Part shown: positions 1 through 8,257 of the stretch, in pieces
Numbering within the stretch: the stretch's first letter is position 1
Layout: every line of letters starts with the position of its first letter
NCBI GenBank assembly: GCA_963781285.1
Contig: CAWAFI010000005.1
Span: forward strand, 310,001 to 374,000
DNA length: 64,000 bases
Direction: 5' to 3'
Source of the DNA: CAIWHR01 sp963781285
Lineage (GTDB): Bacteria; Pseudomonadota; Gammaproteobacteria; Burkholderiales; Casimicrobiaceae
Position numbers and translations under genes: made by a program
The notes under the pieces: generated by a model
Seen by the model: the letters and a program-made list of their open reading frames with translations, nothing else
Told to the model about the DNA's origin: nothing
The model's database searches: none

Positions 1-346
1 CCTGCGCGCCATCCCCGACGGCTCGATGCTGACCGTCGAAAGCAGCATGCGCAACGTGCTGCCGATCAACATGATGGGCCTGGCGATGGGCCTGCACGTG
101 CGCTGCGGCATCGAGGACAACCTCTGGAACCAGTCGCGCACCGAGAAGATGTCGACCGTGAAGCAGATCGAGCAGCTGGTGCGCATCTCGCGCGAGTTCG
201 GCCGCGAAGTCGCCACCGGCAAGGAAGCGCGCGAGATCTGCAAGATCGGCGTGTTCTACGACACGGTGGAAGAGACGCTGGCCGCCAACGGCTTCGCCCC
301 GAACGCCAAGGGCCGACAGCAGGGCTTCCTGCGCAAAGCCGCGTGA
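1..346 (+). CDS. BKACE-family (DUF849) beta-keto acid cleavage enzyme, C-terminal part
   Basis: This is the last ~114 codons of a gene that begins before the window; the frame is open from base 2. The segment holds the end of the TIM-barrel fold of the 3-keto-5-aminohexanoate cleavage family: a run reading GLHVRCGIEDNLW, then a helix with MSTVKQIEQLVRI. Family members condense a beta-keto acid with acetyl-CoA, giving acetoacetate and a new CoA ester. Substrates vary widely, so the exact one cannot be named here. The oxidoreductase and dioxygenases downstream suggest a catabolic context. The metal-binding histidines lie upstream, outside the window. Confidence 0.8.
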   Translation, partial: LRAIPDGSMLTVESSMRNVLPINMMGLAMGLHVRCGIEDNLWNQSRTEKMSTVKQIEQLVRISREFGREVATGKEAREICKIGVFYDTVEETLAANGFAPNAKGRQQGFLRKAA

Positions 347-349
347 GGC

Positions 350-425
350 GCATGAGCGCGCCGGGCCGCCCCAAGCGCGAATTGCTCCCCCTCGGGGGGA
401 AGGCGCGCAGCGCGAAGGGGGCTCA
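350..425. repeat. Intergenic GC-rich palindromic repeat
   Basis: The spacer between the BKACE gene and the quinone oxidoreductase starts with ATGAGC and ends with GCTCAT. It contains a CCCCC-TC-GGGGG hairpin near 387-398 and further inverted pieces around GGCCGCCCC and AAGGGGGC. This resembles the short palindromic intergenic repeats common in betaproteobacterial genomes. It could also act as a transcription attenuator between the two genes. Only one copy is visible in this window. Confidence 0.5.
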
Positions 426-446
426 TACAAGGACGAAACGAGGACG

Positions 447-1433
447 ATGACCATGGCCCAAGCAGTCCGATTTCACCAGGCCGGCGGACCCGAAGTGCTG
501 CGGTTGGAGGAGGTCGCGGTCGGCGCTCCTGGCCCCGGCCAGGCGCGGCTGCGGCACGTCGCCGTCGGCCTCAATTTCGCCGACACGTACTTTCGCAGCG
601 GCTTTTATCCGGTGCCGCTCCCCGCCGGCATGGGGGTGGAGGCATCCGGTGTGGTCGAGGCGGTCGGCGACGGCGTGACCAACGTGGCGCCGGGTGACCG
701 AGTCACCTACACGGGCTTTCTCAACACGCTTGGCGCCTACAGCACCGAGCGGATCATTGCGGCCGCGCCGCTGATCAAGCTGCCGGAGCGCATCTCGTGC
801 GAGACGGCGGCGGCGATGACGATGCGCGGCCTCACGTCGGCGTACCTGATGCGCCGCATCTGGCCGTTGAAGGCCGGCGACGCCATTCTGCTGCACGCGG
901 CCGCCGGTGGCGTGGGCCTGATCGTTGCGCAATGGGCGAAACTGCTGGGGTTGACGGTGATCGGTACGGTGTCGTCGGAAGAGAAAGCAGCAGTGGCCCG
1001 CGCCCACGGCTGCGACCACGTGATCAATTACCGGCACGAGGAAGTCGCGAAGCGGGTGCGCGAACTGACCAACGGGGTCGGCGTTTCGGTGGTCTACGAC
1101 AGCGTCGGGAAGGACACGTTCGCCGGGTCGATCGACTCGCTGAAGCGGCGCGGCCTGCTCGTCTGCGTGGGCACGGCTTCCGGGCCGATCCCGCCGATCG
1201 ACGCGACGCAACTCGCGGTCAAGGGCTCGGTGTACGTGACGCGCCCCGCGCTCGCCGACTACATCGCCGATCCCGCCGAAAAGAGCGAGCTCGCCGGCGA
1301 GGTGTTCGGTCACGTCGCCGCCGGACGGATCAAGATCGAGATCAACCAGCGGTATCGACTGCAGGATGCGGTGCAGGCGCACCGCGACCTCGAAGCGCGC
1401 AAGACGACGGGATCGTCGATTTTCGTGATCTAG
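447..1433 (+). CDS. Zinc-independent NAD(P)H:quinone oxidoreductase (MDR family)
   Basis: A 328-residue medium-chain dehydrogenase/reductase of the QOR type. The N-terminal GroES-like half begins with MAQAVRFHQAGGPEVLRLEE, a typical quinone reductase opening. The nucleotide-binding half carries the LHAAAGGVGLIVAQWAK Rossmann motif around residues 150-166. The zinc-ligand cysteines of alcohol dehydrogenases are absent, which fits a quinone reductase that reduces quinones or enones with NADPH. ATG at 447 or 453 are both possible starts. The next gene starts 13 bases after the stop, so the two are probably co-transcribed. Confidence 0.88.
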   Translation: MTMAQAVRFHQAGGPEVLRLEEVAVGAPGPGQARLRHVAVGLNFADTYFRSGFYPVPLPAGMGVEASGVVEAVGDGVTNVAPGDRVTYTGFLNTLGAYSTERIIAAAPLIKLPERISCETAAAMTMRGLTSAYLMRRIWPLKAGDAILLHAAAGGVGLIVAQWAKLLGLTVIGTVSSEEKAAVARAHGCDHVINYRHEEVAKRVRELTNGVGVSVVYDSVGKDTFAGSIDSLKRRGLLVCVGTASGPIPPIDATQLAVKGSVYVTRPALADYIADPAEKSELAGEVFGHVAAGRIKIEINQRYRLQDAVQAHRDLEARKTTGSSIFVI

Positions 1434-1446
1434 CGGAGGGTCTGAC

Positions 1447-2352
1447 ATGACGAACGCTACCACCGCCGCGCCGGCTGTCGTCCGCTCGCAGACGCGCGGG
1501 TCGATCAAAGTCGAGCCGATGACGTGCACGATCGGCGCCGAGCTCTCCAATGTGAGCCTGGGCGATGCTTCGCGCGACGACATGCTGTTCGCCGAGATCA
1601 AGGCGCTCTTGAGCAAGCACCGCGTCCTGTTCCTGCACGACCAGGACATGACGCGCGCCGAACACGTCGCCTTTGCCCGGCGCTTCGGCGAGCTCGAGGA
1701 TCACCCCGTCGCCGGCAGCGACCCGGACCACCCGGGGCTTGTGCGCATCTACAAGGGCCCCGACAGCCGCAACGAGCAGTACGAGAATGCGTGGCACTGC
1801 GACACGACCTGGCGCGAGTGCCCGCAATTCGGCGCGGTACTGCGCTGTGTGGAGACGCCGGCGGTCGGTGGCGACATGCTGTGGGCGAACATGGTCGAGG
1901 CGTACAAGCGGCTGCCCGAGCACGTCAAGGCACAGATCGCGGGCCTGCGCGCGCGGCACAGCATCGAGGCGAGCTTCGGCGCGGCGATGCCGATCGAGAA
2001 GCGGCTGGCGCTGAAGGCGCAGTACCCGGACGCCGAGCATCCGGTGGTGCGCACGCATCCCGAGACGGGCGAGAAGATCCTGTTCGTCAACGCCTTCACC
2101 ACGCACTTCACCAACTACCACACCCCGGAAAACGTGCGCTTCGGGCAGGACGCGAATCCCGGCGCCGCGCTGCTGCTCAATTACCTGATCAGCCAGGCGT
2201 ATGTTCCCGAATACCAGGTCCGGTTCCGTTTTCGCCGGAACAGTGTCGCCATTTGGGACAACCGCTGCACGCAGCACTACGCCGTGCAGGATTTCTGGCC
2301 CGCGGTGCGCAATCTGGAGCGCGCCGGCATCATCGGCGACAAGCCGTACTGA
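1447..2352 (+). CDS. TauD/TfdA-family Fe(II)/2-oxoglutarate dioxygenase, copy 1
   Basis: A 301-residue member of the taurine/2,4-D dioxygenase family, which hydroxylates a substrate using 2-oxoglutarate and O2. The iron facial triad is visible: HxD at H117/D119 (WHCDTTW) and the distal histidine H277 in WDNRCTQHYAV. The 2-oxoglutarate-binding arginine follows near residues 288-292. The substrate is unknown. A second copy follows after 109 bases and is almost identical over residues ~155-255. A GGAGGG-type ribosome site lies just before the ATG. Confidence 0.88.
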   Translation: MTNATTAAPAVVRSQTRGSIKVEPMTCTIGAELSNVSLGDASRDDMLFAEIKALLSKHRVLFLHDQDMTRAEHVAFARRFGELEDHPVAGSDPDHPGLVRIYKGPDSRNEQYENAWHCDTTWRECPQFGAVLRCVETPAVGGDMLWANMVEAYKRLPEHVKAQIAGLRARHSIEASFGAAMPIEKRLALKAQYPDAEHPVVRTHPETGEKILFVNAFTTHFTNYHTPENVRFGQDANPGAALLLNYLISQAYVPEYQVRFRFRRNSVAIWDNRCTQHYAVQDFWPAVRNLERAGIIGDKPY

Positions 2353-2461
2353 TCGCCCGCCATGAAGAGACGACAGGCTTTGACGATTCCGCATATCGCT
2401 TCGTAAACACTGTGGCGCGCCCCTCGACGATCGAGGGCCGCCTATTCGAAAAGGACAGGAA

Positions 2462-3367
2462 ATGACTGATACCGCCACCGCAACATCCGCCCCCGCACAA
2501 ATCGCAACCCGCGGGTCGATCAAGGTCGAGCCGCTGACGTGCACGATCGGCGCCGAGCTCTCCAACGTGAACCTGGGTGTCGCGTCGCGCGATGCCGGGC
2601 TCGTCGCCGAAATCCGCGCGTTGCTGCTCAAGCACAAGGTCCTGTTCTTCCGTGACCAGGACATCACGCGCGCCGAGCACGTGGCCTTTGCGCGACACTT
2701 CGGCGAGCTCGAGGATCACCCCGTTGCCGGCAGTGACCCGGACAACCCTGGCCTGGTGCGCATCTACAAGACGCCGGACGCTCCGATCGATCGCTACGAG
2801 AATGCCTGGCATACCGACGCGACGTGGCGCGAGAAGCCGCCATTCGGCTGCGTGCTGCGTTGCATCGAGTGCCCCCCAATCGGCGGCGACACGATGTGGG
2901 CGAACATGGCCGAGGTGTACAAGCGGCTCCCCGAGCACGTCAAGACGCAGATCGCTGGCTTGCGCGCCCGGCACAGCATCGAAGCGAGCTTCGGCGCGGC
3001 GATGCCGATCGAGAAACGGCTGGCGCTGAAGGCGCAGTACCCGGACGCCGAGCATCCGGTGGTGCGCACGCATCCCGAGACGGGGGAGAAGATCCTGTTC
3101 GTCAACGCCTTCACCACGCACTTCACCAACTACCACACGCCGGAAAATGTGCGCTTCGGGCAGGACGCGAATCCCGGCGCCGCGCTGCTGCTCAACTACC
3201 TGATCAGCCAGGTGTTCATTCCCGAGTTCCAAGTTCGCTGGCGCTGGAAGCCCAACAGCATGGCCATGTGGGACAACCGCAGCACCCAGCATTACGCGGT
3301 GATGGACTACCCGCCTTGCCACCGCAAGATGGAGCGCGCCGGCATCATCGGCGACAAACCGTTCTGA
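2462..3367 (+). CDS. TauD/TfdA-family Fe(II)/2-oxoglutarate dioxygenase, copy 2
   Basis: The tandem partner of the previous gene, also 301 residues. It keeps the iron triad (WHTDATW, and the distal His in WDNRSTQHYAV) and the C-terminal arginine. The first ~120 residues and the C-terminal tail differ moderately from copy 1, while the central block is the same protein sequence with very few silent base changes. The divergent parts surround the active site, so the two enzymes may differ in substrate. Translation is supported by an AAGGACAGGAA site before the ATG. Confidence 0.88.
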   Translation: MTDTATATSAPAQIATRGSIKVEPLTCTIGAELSNVNLGVASRDAGLVAEIRALLLKHKVLFFRDQDITRAEHVAFARHFGELEDHPVAGSDPDNPGLVRIYKTPDAPIDRYENAWHTDATWREKPPFGCVLRCIECPPIGGDTMWANMAEVYKRLPEHVKTQIAGLRARHSIEASFGAAMPIEKRLALKAQYPDAEHPVVRTHPETGEKILFVNAFTTHFTNYHTPENVRFGQDANPGAALLLNYLISQVFIPEFQVRWRWKPNSMAMWDNRSTQHYAVMDYPPCHRKMERAGIIGDKPF

Positions 3368-3395
3368 CCGTCGGCAACGCGCCAGTGAGCAAGCG

Positions 3396-3791
3396 ATGAT
3401 CCGCTTCGCCCGCGTCGCGGCGTTCGCCGATATCCCGGCGGGCGGACGCTGGCTCGTGTTCGTCGACGGAAAGGGCATCGCGCTCTTCAACGTCGAAGGC
3501 GCGGTGTACGCGCTCGATGATTCGTGTCCGCACGCGGGCTCGTCGCTCGCCGCTGGCAAGCTCGACGGAGCGCTGGTACAGTGCCGGGCGCATGGGCTGC
3601 GCTTCGACGTCAGGACCGGCCGCATGCGCGGCATCGACGGGTTCTGCGCCAAGTCGTTTCCGGTGCGGGTCGTCGATGGCGACATCTTGGTCGGCCTCGG
3701 CGGTCCCGATATGCCCGCGTCCGAAACTGACGTTGCTGCGCGAGTCGATCCCGACGCCGCGCATGGCGGCGGAACCGGTTCTTTTGGCTAA
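3396..3791 (+). CDS. Rieske [2Fe-2S] ferredoxin-like protein
   Basis: A 131-residue single-domain Rieske protein. The cluster ligands are C44-x-H46 (CPHAGSS) and C63-x2-H66 (CRAHG), with the usual ~16-residue spacing between the pairs. Small soluble Rieske proteins pass electrons to oxygenases or reductases. TauD enzymes do not need such a donor, so its partner is not obvious; it might serve a non-adjacent oxygenase or the quinone reductase. The final ~25 residues are poorly conserved-looking and may be disordered. Confidence 0.85.
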   Translation: MIRFARVAAFADIPAGGRWLVFVDGKGIALFNVEGAVYALDDSCPHAGSSLAAGKLDGALVQCRAHGLRFDVRTGRMRGIDGFCAKSFPVRVVDGDILVGLGGPDMPASETDVAARVDPDAAHGGGTGSFG

Positions 3792-3804
3792 TAGGAGAGT
3801 CGCC

Positions 3805-4857
3805 ATGTACCGCCATTTGCTGGTCCCGATCGATGACTCGATGCTGTCGGTGGAAGCCGTGCGGCAGGCGGTCGAGTTCGCCGGCGTTCTCGGCGCGAGG
3901 GTCACGTTCTTTCACGCGAAGGCCGACTATGGCGGGACCAGCATGGGTGCGCTCGAGCGCGTGATGTCCCCGTCGGCGTTCAACGAGCAAATCGCCGGGG
4001 AGGCGCGCGCGCTGCTTGCCAAGGCCGAGGCGGTCGCCCGGGGCGCGGGCGTCGCCTACGACTCGCTCGCGGTGACGAGCGATCGCCCTTACGCGGCGAT
4101 CCTCGACTCCGCCGAGGCGCGCGGCTGTGATCTCATTTTCATGGCATCGCATGGGCAGCGCGGCATCAAAGGCCTGTTCCTCGGCTCGCAGACGCAGCGG
4201 GTCCTCCAGCACACGACGGTACCCGTTCTGGTGGCAGTCGTCGCAGCCAACGTCACGGCACCGGAGCATGCCGTGCCGGTGGCGACGATCCGGGAGGAAC
4301 ACCGCTCGCTCGCTGCGGTGATCTATGGCCTCGAATATCTGGTCCGCGACACTCGGGAGAAGAGCGCCGCGCCCCAGTTCCCGCTGCTTCGCTCGATGCT
4401 CTACTACATCAAGAACTTTCCCGAGGCGCTCCACCACCCGAAAGAGGACGCCTACCTGTTCCGCAAGCTTCGCCTGCGCACGTCCGAGTTCAACGACACG
4501 CTCGACGAACTGGAGCGCCAGCACGTCGCGGGGCGCGAACGCGTCGCCGAGATGGACGAGGCCCTGGGCCGCTACGAGGCGGATCCTGCCGGTGGCTTCG
4601 AAGCGTTCGCGGCCGCGGTCCAGCGGTTCGCGGACCTCGAGTGGCCGCACATGATGCTGGAAACGAAGGTGATTATTCCGGCGGCGATAAAATACCTGCA
4701 ACCCGAAGACTGGGCCGAAATCGCGCGCGCCTTCGCGGAAAACGGCGACCCGCGGTTCTCGGTCGATGCCGACGAGGAGTACCGCCAGCTGTTCGCGCGA
4801 ATCCTGAACCTCGCTCCGGCGCACGTCGTCGGCGGCGCCGACGGCGCCCGCCCTTGA
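3805..4857 (+). CDS. Universal stress protein fused to a hemerythrin-like domain
   Basis: A 350-residue fusion. Residues 1-~147 form a UspA domain: MYRHLLVPIDDS at the start and the ATP-loop-like stretch GxxGLFLGSQTQRVL near residues 122-136. Residues ~155-320 form a hemerythrin HHE-type four-helix domain with EEHR, HHPKED and WPHMMLE. The ATG at 3805 follows an AGGAGAG ribosome site at 3792-3797; an open frame extends upstream but overlaps the Rieske gene. Hemerythrin domains bind O2, NO or iron, so a stress or oxygen-sensing role is plausible but inferred. Confidence 0.85.
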   Translation: MYRHLLVPIDDSMLSVEAVRQAVEFAGVLGARVTFFHAKADYGGTSMGALERVMSPSAFNEQIAGEARALLAKAEAVARGAGVAYDSLAVTSDRPYAAILDSAEARGCDLIFMASHGQRGIKGLFLGSQTQRVLQHTTVPVLVAVVAANVTAPEHAVPVATIREEHRSLAAVIYGLEYLVRDTREKSAAPQFPLLRSMLYYIKNFPEALHHPKEDAYLFRKLRLRTSEFNDTLDELERQHVAGRERVAEMDEALGRYEADPAGGFEAFAAAVQRFADLEWPHMMLETKVIIPAAIKYLQPEDWAEIARAFAENGDPRFSVDADEEYRQLFARILNLAPAHVVGGADGARP

Positions 4858-4993
4858 CCCCGCCGCATTCGACATGAGCTCCTAATAACGGGTTCCAGGC
4901 AAACGGCGCCGCCGCTATTGATCGCAACTCGCAATCGCTGCTGCATGGCGGCGAGGCGAGTGCCGGTCGGCTGCGCGTGTGATGGAGACAATG

Positions 4994-5470
4994 ATGGCAT
5001 CGGCCCAGTACAGCATGGCGACGCTCGGCGAGTTCGTCGGGCGCGAAATCGGCACCTCCGATTGGTGGGTGGTCGACCAGCACCGGATCGACGAATTCGC
5101 CGATTGCACGGGCGACCGGCAATGGATCCACGTCGATGTCGAACGCGCGCGGCGCGAGAGCCCGTATGGCGGAACGATCGCGCACGGTTACCTCACGCTC
5201 TCGCTTGCGGCCTCACTAGCGATCGAGGCCGGCGTGATTCCGCCCGACGCAAGCGCAGCGCTCAACTATGGCCTCGACAAGGTGCGCTTCATCGCCCCGG
5301 TCAAGGCCGGATCGCGGGTGCGCAACCGGGTCGCGCTGGTCTCCCTCGACGACAAGACGCCGGGCCGCGTGCTGGTGAAGCTGCAGTTCACCATCGAAAT
5401 CGAGGGCGAGGCCAAACCGGCGCTGATCGCCGAGTCGCTGGCGATGCTGATGTGCGGGACGGCGACCTGA
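4994..5470 (+). CDS. MaoC-family (R)-specific enoyl-CoA hydratase (PhaJ-like)
   Basis: A ~158-residue single hot-dog-fold protein. The hydratase-2 catalytic pair Asp-x4-His is present (GDRQWIH), followed by the conserved GGTIAHGYLTLSL helix. MaoC/PhaJ enzymes hydrate trans-2-enoyl-CoA to (R)-3-hydroxyacyl-CoA, the monomer used by PHA synthase. The synthase gene starts 24 bases downstream, which supports a PhaJ-like role. Starts at 4979 (GTG), 4982, 4991 and 4994 are possible; 4994 has the best spacing to GGAG at 4984-4987. A role in other MaoC pathways cannot be excluded. Confidence 0.82.
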   Translation: MASAQYSMATLGEFVGREIGTSDWWVVDQHRIDEFADCTGDRQWIHVDVERARRESPYGGTIAHGYLTLSLAASLAIEAGVIPPDASAALNYGLDKVRFIAPVKAGSRVRNRVALVSLDDKTPGRVLVKLQFTIEIEGEAKPALIAESLAMLMCGTAT

Positions 5471-5494
5471 CGCAATGGGCCTTTGGGGGCGGAA

Positions 5495-7348
5495 ATGGCT
5501 GACACGGTGAGCAAACGGAGTGCTACGACCAAGGCGCAACAGCGAGGGTCGGGCAAGGCCGAGGCGTTGACGCGCCGCCGTGCACGAGTGCGCAAGGCAT
5601 CCGCGCCCAAAGCATCGTCGCGTTCGCCGGCGAAGCCGCGGGCGCGGTCGCGCGCCCGCGCTGACGCCAGCCCGAACGTGCTGGCCGAGACGGCCGCGCG
5701 CAACACGCTCGCCGCCAATCCGCTCATCGGCATCCGGCGTAAGGAGGTGATGGCGGCGGCGGGAACGTTTCTTTCCCATCTCGCGCGGCAGCCGCGCATG
5801 GTGTCGGCGCAGTACGGAAAGTTCCTTGGCGAGTTCGCGCGCATCGCGGCGGGGCGTTCCACGCTCGCGGCCGAGGCCGGCGACCGCCGCTTCGCGGACC
5901 GGGCGTGGACGAGCAACGCCGCGTTTCGCCGGCTGCTCCAGTCGTACCTCGCGCTCGGCAAGACACTCAACCAGTGCGTCGACGAAGCGAAGATGGACGA
6001 ACTGAACACGGAGCGTGCGCGCTTCATCGTTTCGCTCTTCGTCGACGCGATCGCCCCGACGAACCTGATTGCGACGAACCCGGCGGCATTGAAGAAGCTG
6101 GTCGACACGAGAGGCGCGAGCGTCATTCGCGGGGTGGCGAATTTCGTCGAGGACATGACGAGCGGCAGGGGCCTGCCGAGGCAGGTCGATGCGCGCCCGT
6201 TCACCCTCGGCAAGAACATCGCCACGACGCCGGGCGCGGTCGTGTACCGTAACGAATTGCTGGAGTTGATCCAGTACGCGCCGCCCATGGCGCAAGTGCA
6301 TCGACGCCCGCTGCTGATCGTGCCGCCGCAGATCAACAAGTATTACGTGTTCGACCTCGCGCCCGCCAAGAGCATCGTGCAATGGGCGCTGGGCAGCGGC
6401 GTGCAGACCTTCGTCGCGAGTTGGCGCAACCCGACGCGCGAGCACGCGGACTGGGGGCTCGACGCCTATGTGACGGCGCTGGAGGAGGCCGTCGACGCGA
6501 TGCGGGAGATCACCGGTTCTGACGACATCAATGTCTGGGGCGCCTGCTCGGGCGGCATCACGCTCTCCGCCTTTCTCGGCTACCTTGCGGCCCGCGGGGA
6601 ACGCAAGGTGGCGGCTGCCACCCTGGCGGTCTGCGTGCTCGACACGGCGGCGGTGCGCGACACGACGGCGGGCCTGTTCGTGACGCCGGCGACCATTGCC
6701 GCCGCGAAGGCGGCATCGCGCAAGCGCGGCGTGGTCGAGGGAACAGACCTCGCCAAGATGTTCGCGTGGATGCGCCCCAACGATCTCATCTGGAACTACG
6801 TGGTCAACAACTACCTGATGGGGAACGAGCCGCCCGCGTACGACATCCTGTTCTGGAACAACGACACGACGCGACTGCCCGCACAGCTGCACGCCGACTT
6901 TCTGGAGCTCTTCGAATCCAATCCGTTTCTCACGCCGGGCAAACTGCGCGTGCGCGGCCGGAAGATCGACATCGGCCGGGCGCGAATCGAAACCTACGTC
7001 GTCGGCGGTCTCACCGATCACATCACCACCTGGCAGGGCGTCTACGGGACGGCGCGCCTGTATGGGGGGGCGCGCAGTACGTTCGTCCTGTCGAACAGCG
7101 GTCACATCCAGAGCCTCGTGAACCCGCCGGGCAACGCGCGAGCGTGGTTCATGGCCGGCCCCGCGCGCGCGGCGACGCCCAAGGCATGGGTCGACCGGCA
7201 GCAGAAGACCGAGGGAAGCTGGTGGCCGCATTGGCGCGAGTGGATTCGCGCCCGGTCGGGGCCGCTGCGGGCGGCTCCTTCCGCGGTAGGCAGTGCGCGC
7301 CACGCGCCGATCGTCGCGGCGCCGGGCACCTACGTGCTCGAACACTGA
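5495..7348 (+). CDS. phaC: Poly(3-hydroxyalkanoate) synthase with class II features
   Basis: A 617-residue PHA synthase that polymerises (R)-3-hydroxyacyl-CoA at the granule surface. The catalytic triad is visible: C351 in the lipase-like box GACSGG, D508 in GGLTDHIT and H537 in NSGHIQS. The phrase WNNDTTRLPA and the NPLIGIRRKEVM region are those I associate with Pseudomonas medium-chain-length (class II) synthases, unlike the class I copy at 35.8 kb. A Lys/Arg/Ser-rich N-terminal extension of ~55 residues precedes the conserved part. ATG 5495 was chosen over the TTG at 5483 because it follows GGGGGCGGA. Confidence 0.9.
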   Translation: MADTVSKRSATTKAQQRGSGKAEALTRRRARVRKASAPKASSRSPAKPRARSRARADASPNVLAETAARNTLAANPLIGIRRKEVMAAAGTFLSHLARQPRMVSAQYGKFLGEFARIAAGRSTLAAEAGDRRFADRAWTSNAAFRRLLQSYLALGKTLNQCVDEAKMDELNTERARFIVSLFVDAIAPTNLIATNPAALKKLVDTRGASVIRGVANFVEDMTSGRGLPRQVDARPFTLGKNIATTPGAVVYRNELLELIQYAPPMAQVHRRPLLIVPPQINKYYVFDLAPAKSIVQWALGSGVQTFVASWRNPTREHADWGLDAYVTALEEAVDAMREITGSDDINVWGACSGGITLSAFLGYLAARGERKVAAATLAVCVLDTAAVRDTTAGLFVTPATIAAAKAASRKRGVVEGTDLAKMFAWMRPNDLIWNYVVNNYLMGNEPPAYDILFWNNDTTRLPAQLHADFLELFESNPFLTPGKLRVRGRKIDIGRARIETYVVGGLTDHITTWQGVYGTARLYGGARSTFVLSNSGHIQSLVNPPGNARAWFMAGPARAATPKAWVDRQQKTEGSWWPHWREWIRARSGPLRAAPSAVGSARHAPIVAAPGTYVLEH

Positions 7349-7393
7349 TCGGCGATGACCGCGACTCGCCGACCTGCGAACCGACGCTCCACC

Positions 7394-8257
7394 ATGCAAA
7401 TCGACCACGCCCACATCGGACGCCATCACGTCCGTTATGCCGAGCGCCGTGGCGATCGCTCGCGAGCGCCGCTGCTGTTCCTGAACGGTCTTGGCGCCAA
7501 CATCGAGCTCGCGCAACCGTTCATCGACGCGCTCGACGGGCCGACGGTCGTCATCTTCGACGTTCCTGGCGTGGGCGGGTCGCCGACGCCGCCGTCACCC
7601 TATCGGCCGGCCGGCATGGCCCGGCTCGCCGCCGGTTTGCTCGATCACCTCGGTTACGCCGAGGCCGACGTGCTCGGCGTTTCGTGGGGCGGCGCCATTG
7701 CCCAGCAGTTCGCCTTCCAGCACGGGTCGCGCTGCCGCCGACTGGTGCTCGCCGCCACGTCGCCGGGGGCATTGATGGTTCCGGCGCACCCGTCCGTGCT
7801 GCTGAAGATGGCGACCCCACGGCGCTATCTGGATCGGGAGTACGCGCGGCGCGTCGTGGGCGAAGTGTACGGGGGAGCGTTCAGGAACGATCCCGAGGCG
7901 GCCGAGCAAACGCTGCGGCACGTGCGCTTCTCCAGCCGCCGCGGCTATTACCTGCAGCTCGCTGCCGCTCTCGGCTGGACGAGCCTGCCATGGCTGTTTC
8001 TGCTCCGGCAGCCGACGCTCGTGATGGCGGGCGCGGACGACCCGATCGTCCCGACCATCAACGCCCGCATCCTGCAGTGGCTCATTCCCGACGCGCGGCT
8101 CGAGATTCTCGACTGCGGGCACCTTTTTCTTGTCACGCTTCCCGCGGAATCGGCGCGGATCGTAGATGCGTTCCTCAAGGAACCCGATTCACGCCGACGC
8201 TCCAGCGAGCGTACCGCTTCAACAAGCAGATCGTTTTCGACCAGGAGGCTTTCATGA
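7394..8257 (+). CDS. phaZ: Intracellular medium-chain PHA depolymerase-like alpha/beta hydrolase
   Basis: An alpha/beta hydrolase that closely follows Pseudomonas PhaZ as I recall it: FNG/LNGLGANIEL oxyanion region, FDVPGVGGS, nucleophile serine in GVSWGGA, PRRYL, GADDPIVP for the acid and DCGHLFL for the histidine. PhaZ releases hydroxy acids from stored polymer. In Pseudomonas it lies directly after phaC1, the same arrangement as here. The stop overlaps the next ATG (ATGA at 8254-8257). An upstream in-frame ATG at 7355 would add 13 residues; neither start has a clear ribosome site. Confidence 0.82.
   Translation: MQIDHAHIGRHHVRYAERRGDRSRAPLLFLNGLGANIELAQPFIDALDGPTVVIFDVPGVGGSPTPPSPYRPAGMARLAAGLLDHLGYAEADVLGVSWGGAIAQQFAFQHGSRCRRLVLAATSPGALMVPAHPSVLLKMATPRRYLDREYARRVVGEVYGGAFRNDPEAAEQTLRHVRFSSRRGYYLQLAAALGWTSLPWLFLLRQPTLVMAGADDPIVPTINARILQWLIPDARLEILDCGHLFLVTLPAESARIVDAFLKEPDSRRRSSERTASTSRSFSTRRLS

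Noticed and set aside
423..1649. 408-codon minus-strand frame antisense to the quinone oxidoreductase
   Set aside because: Composition is Arg/Ala/His-rich without motifs, while the plus strand has clear enzyme signatures.
3396..4857. Rieske protein as the electron donor of the neighbouring TauD-type enzymes
   Set aside because: TauD enzymes take electrons from 2-oxoglutarate, so neighbourhood alone does not support a donor role.
5216..7516. 766-codon open frame on the minus strand
   Set aside because: It lies wholly antisense to the MaoC-like and PHA synthase genes, is Arg/His/Asp-rich and resembles no protein; long shadow frames are expected at this GC content.
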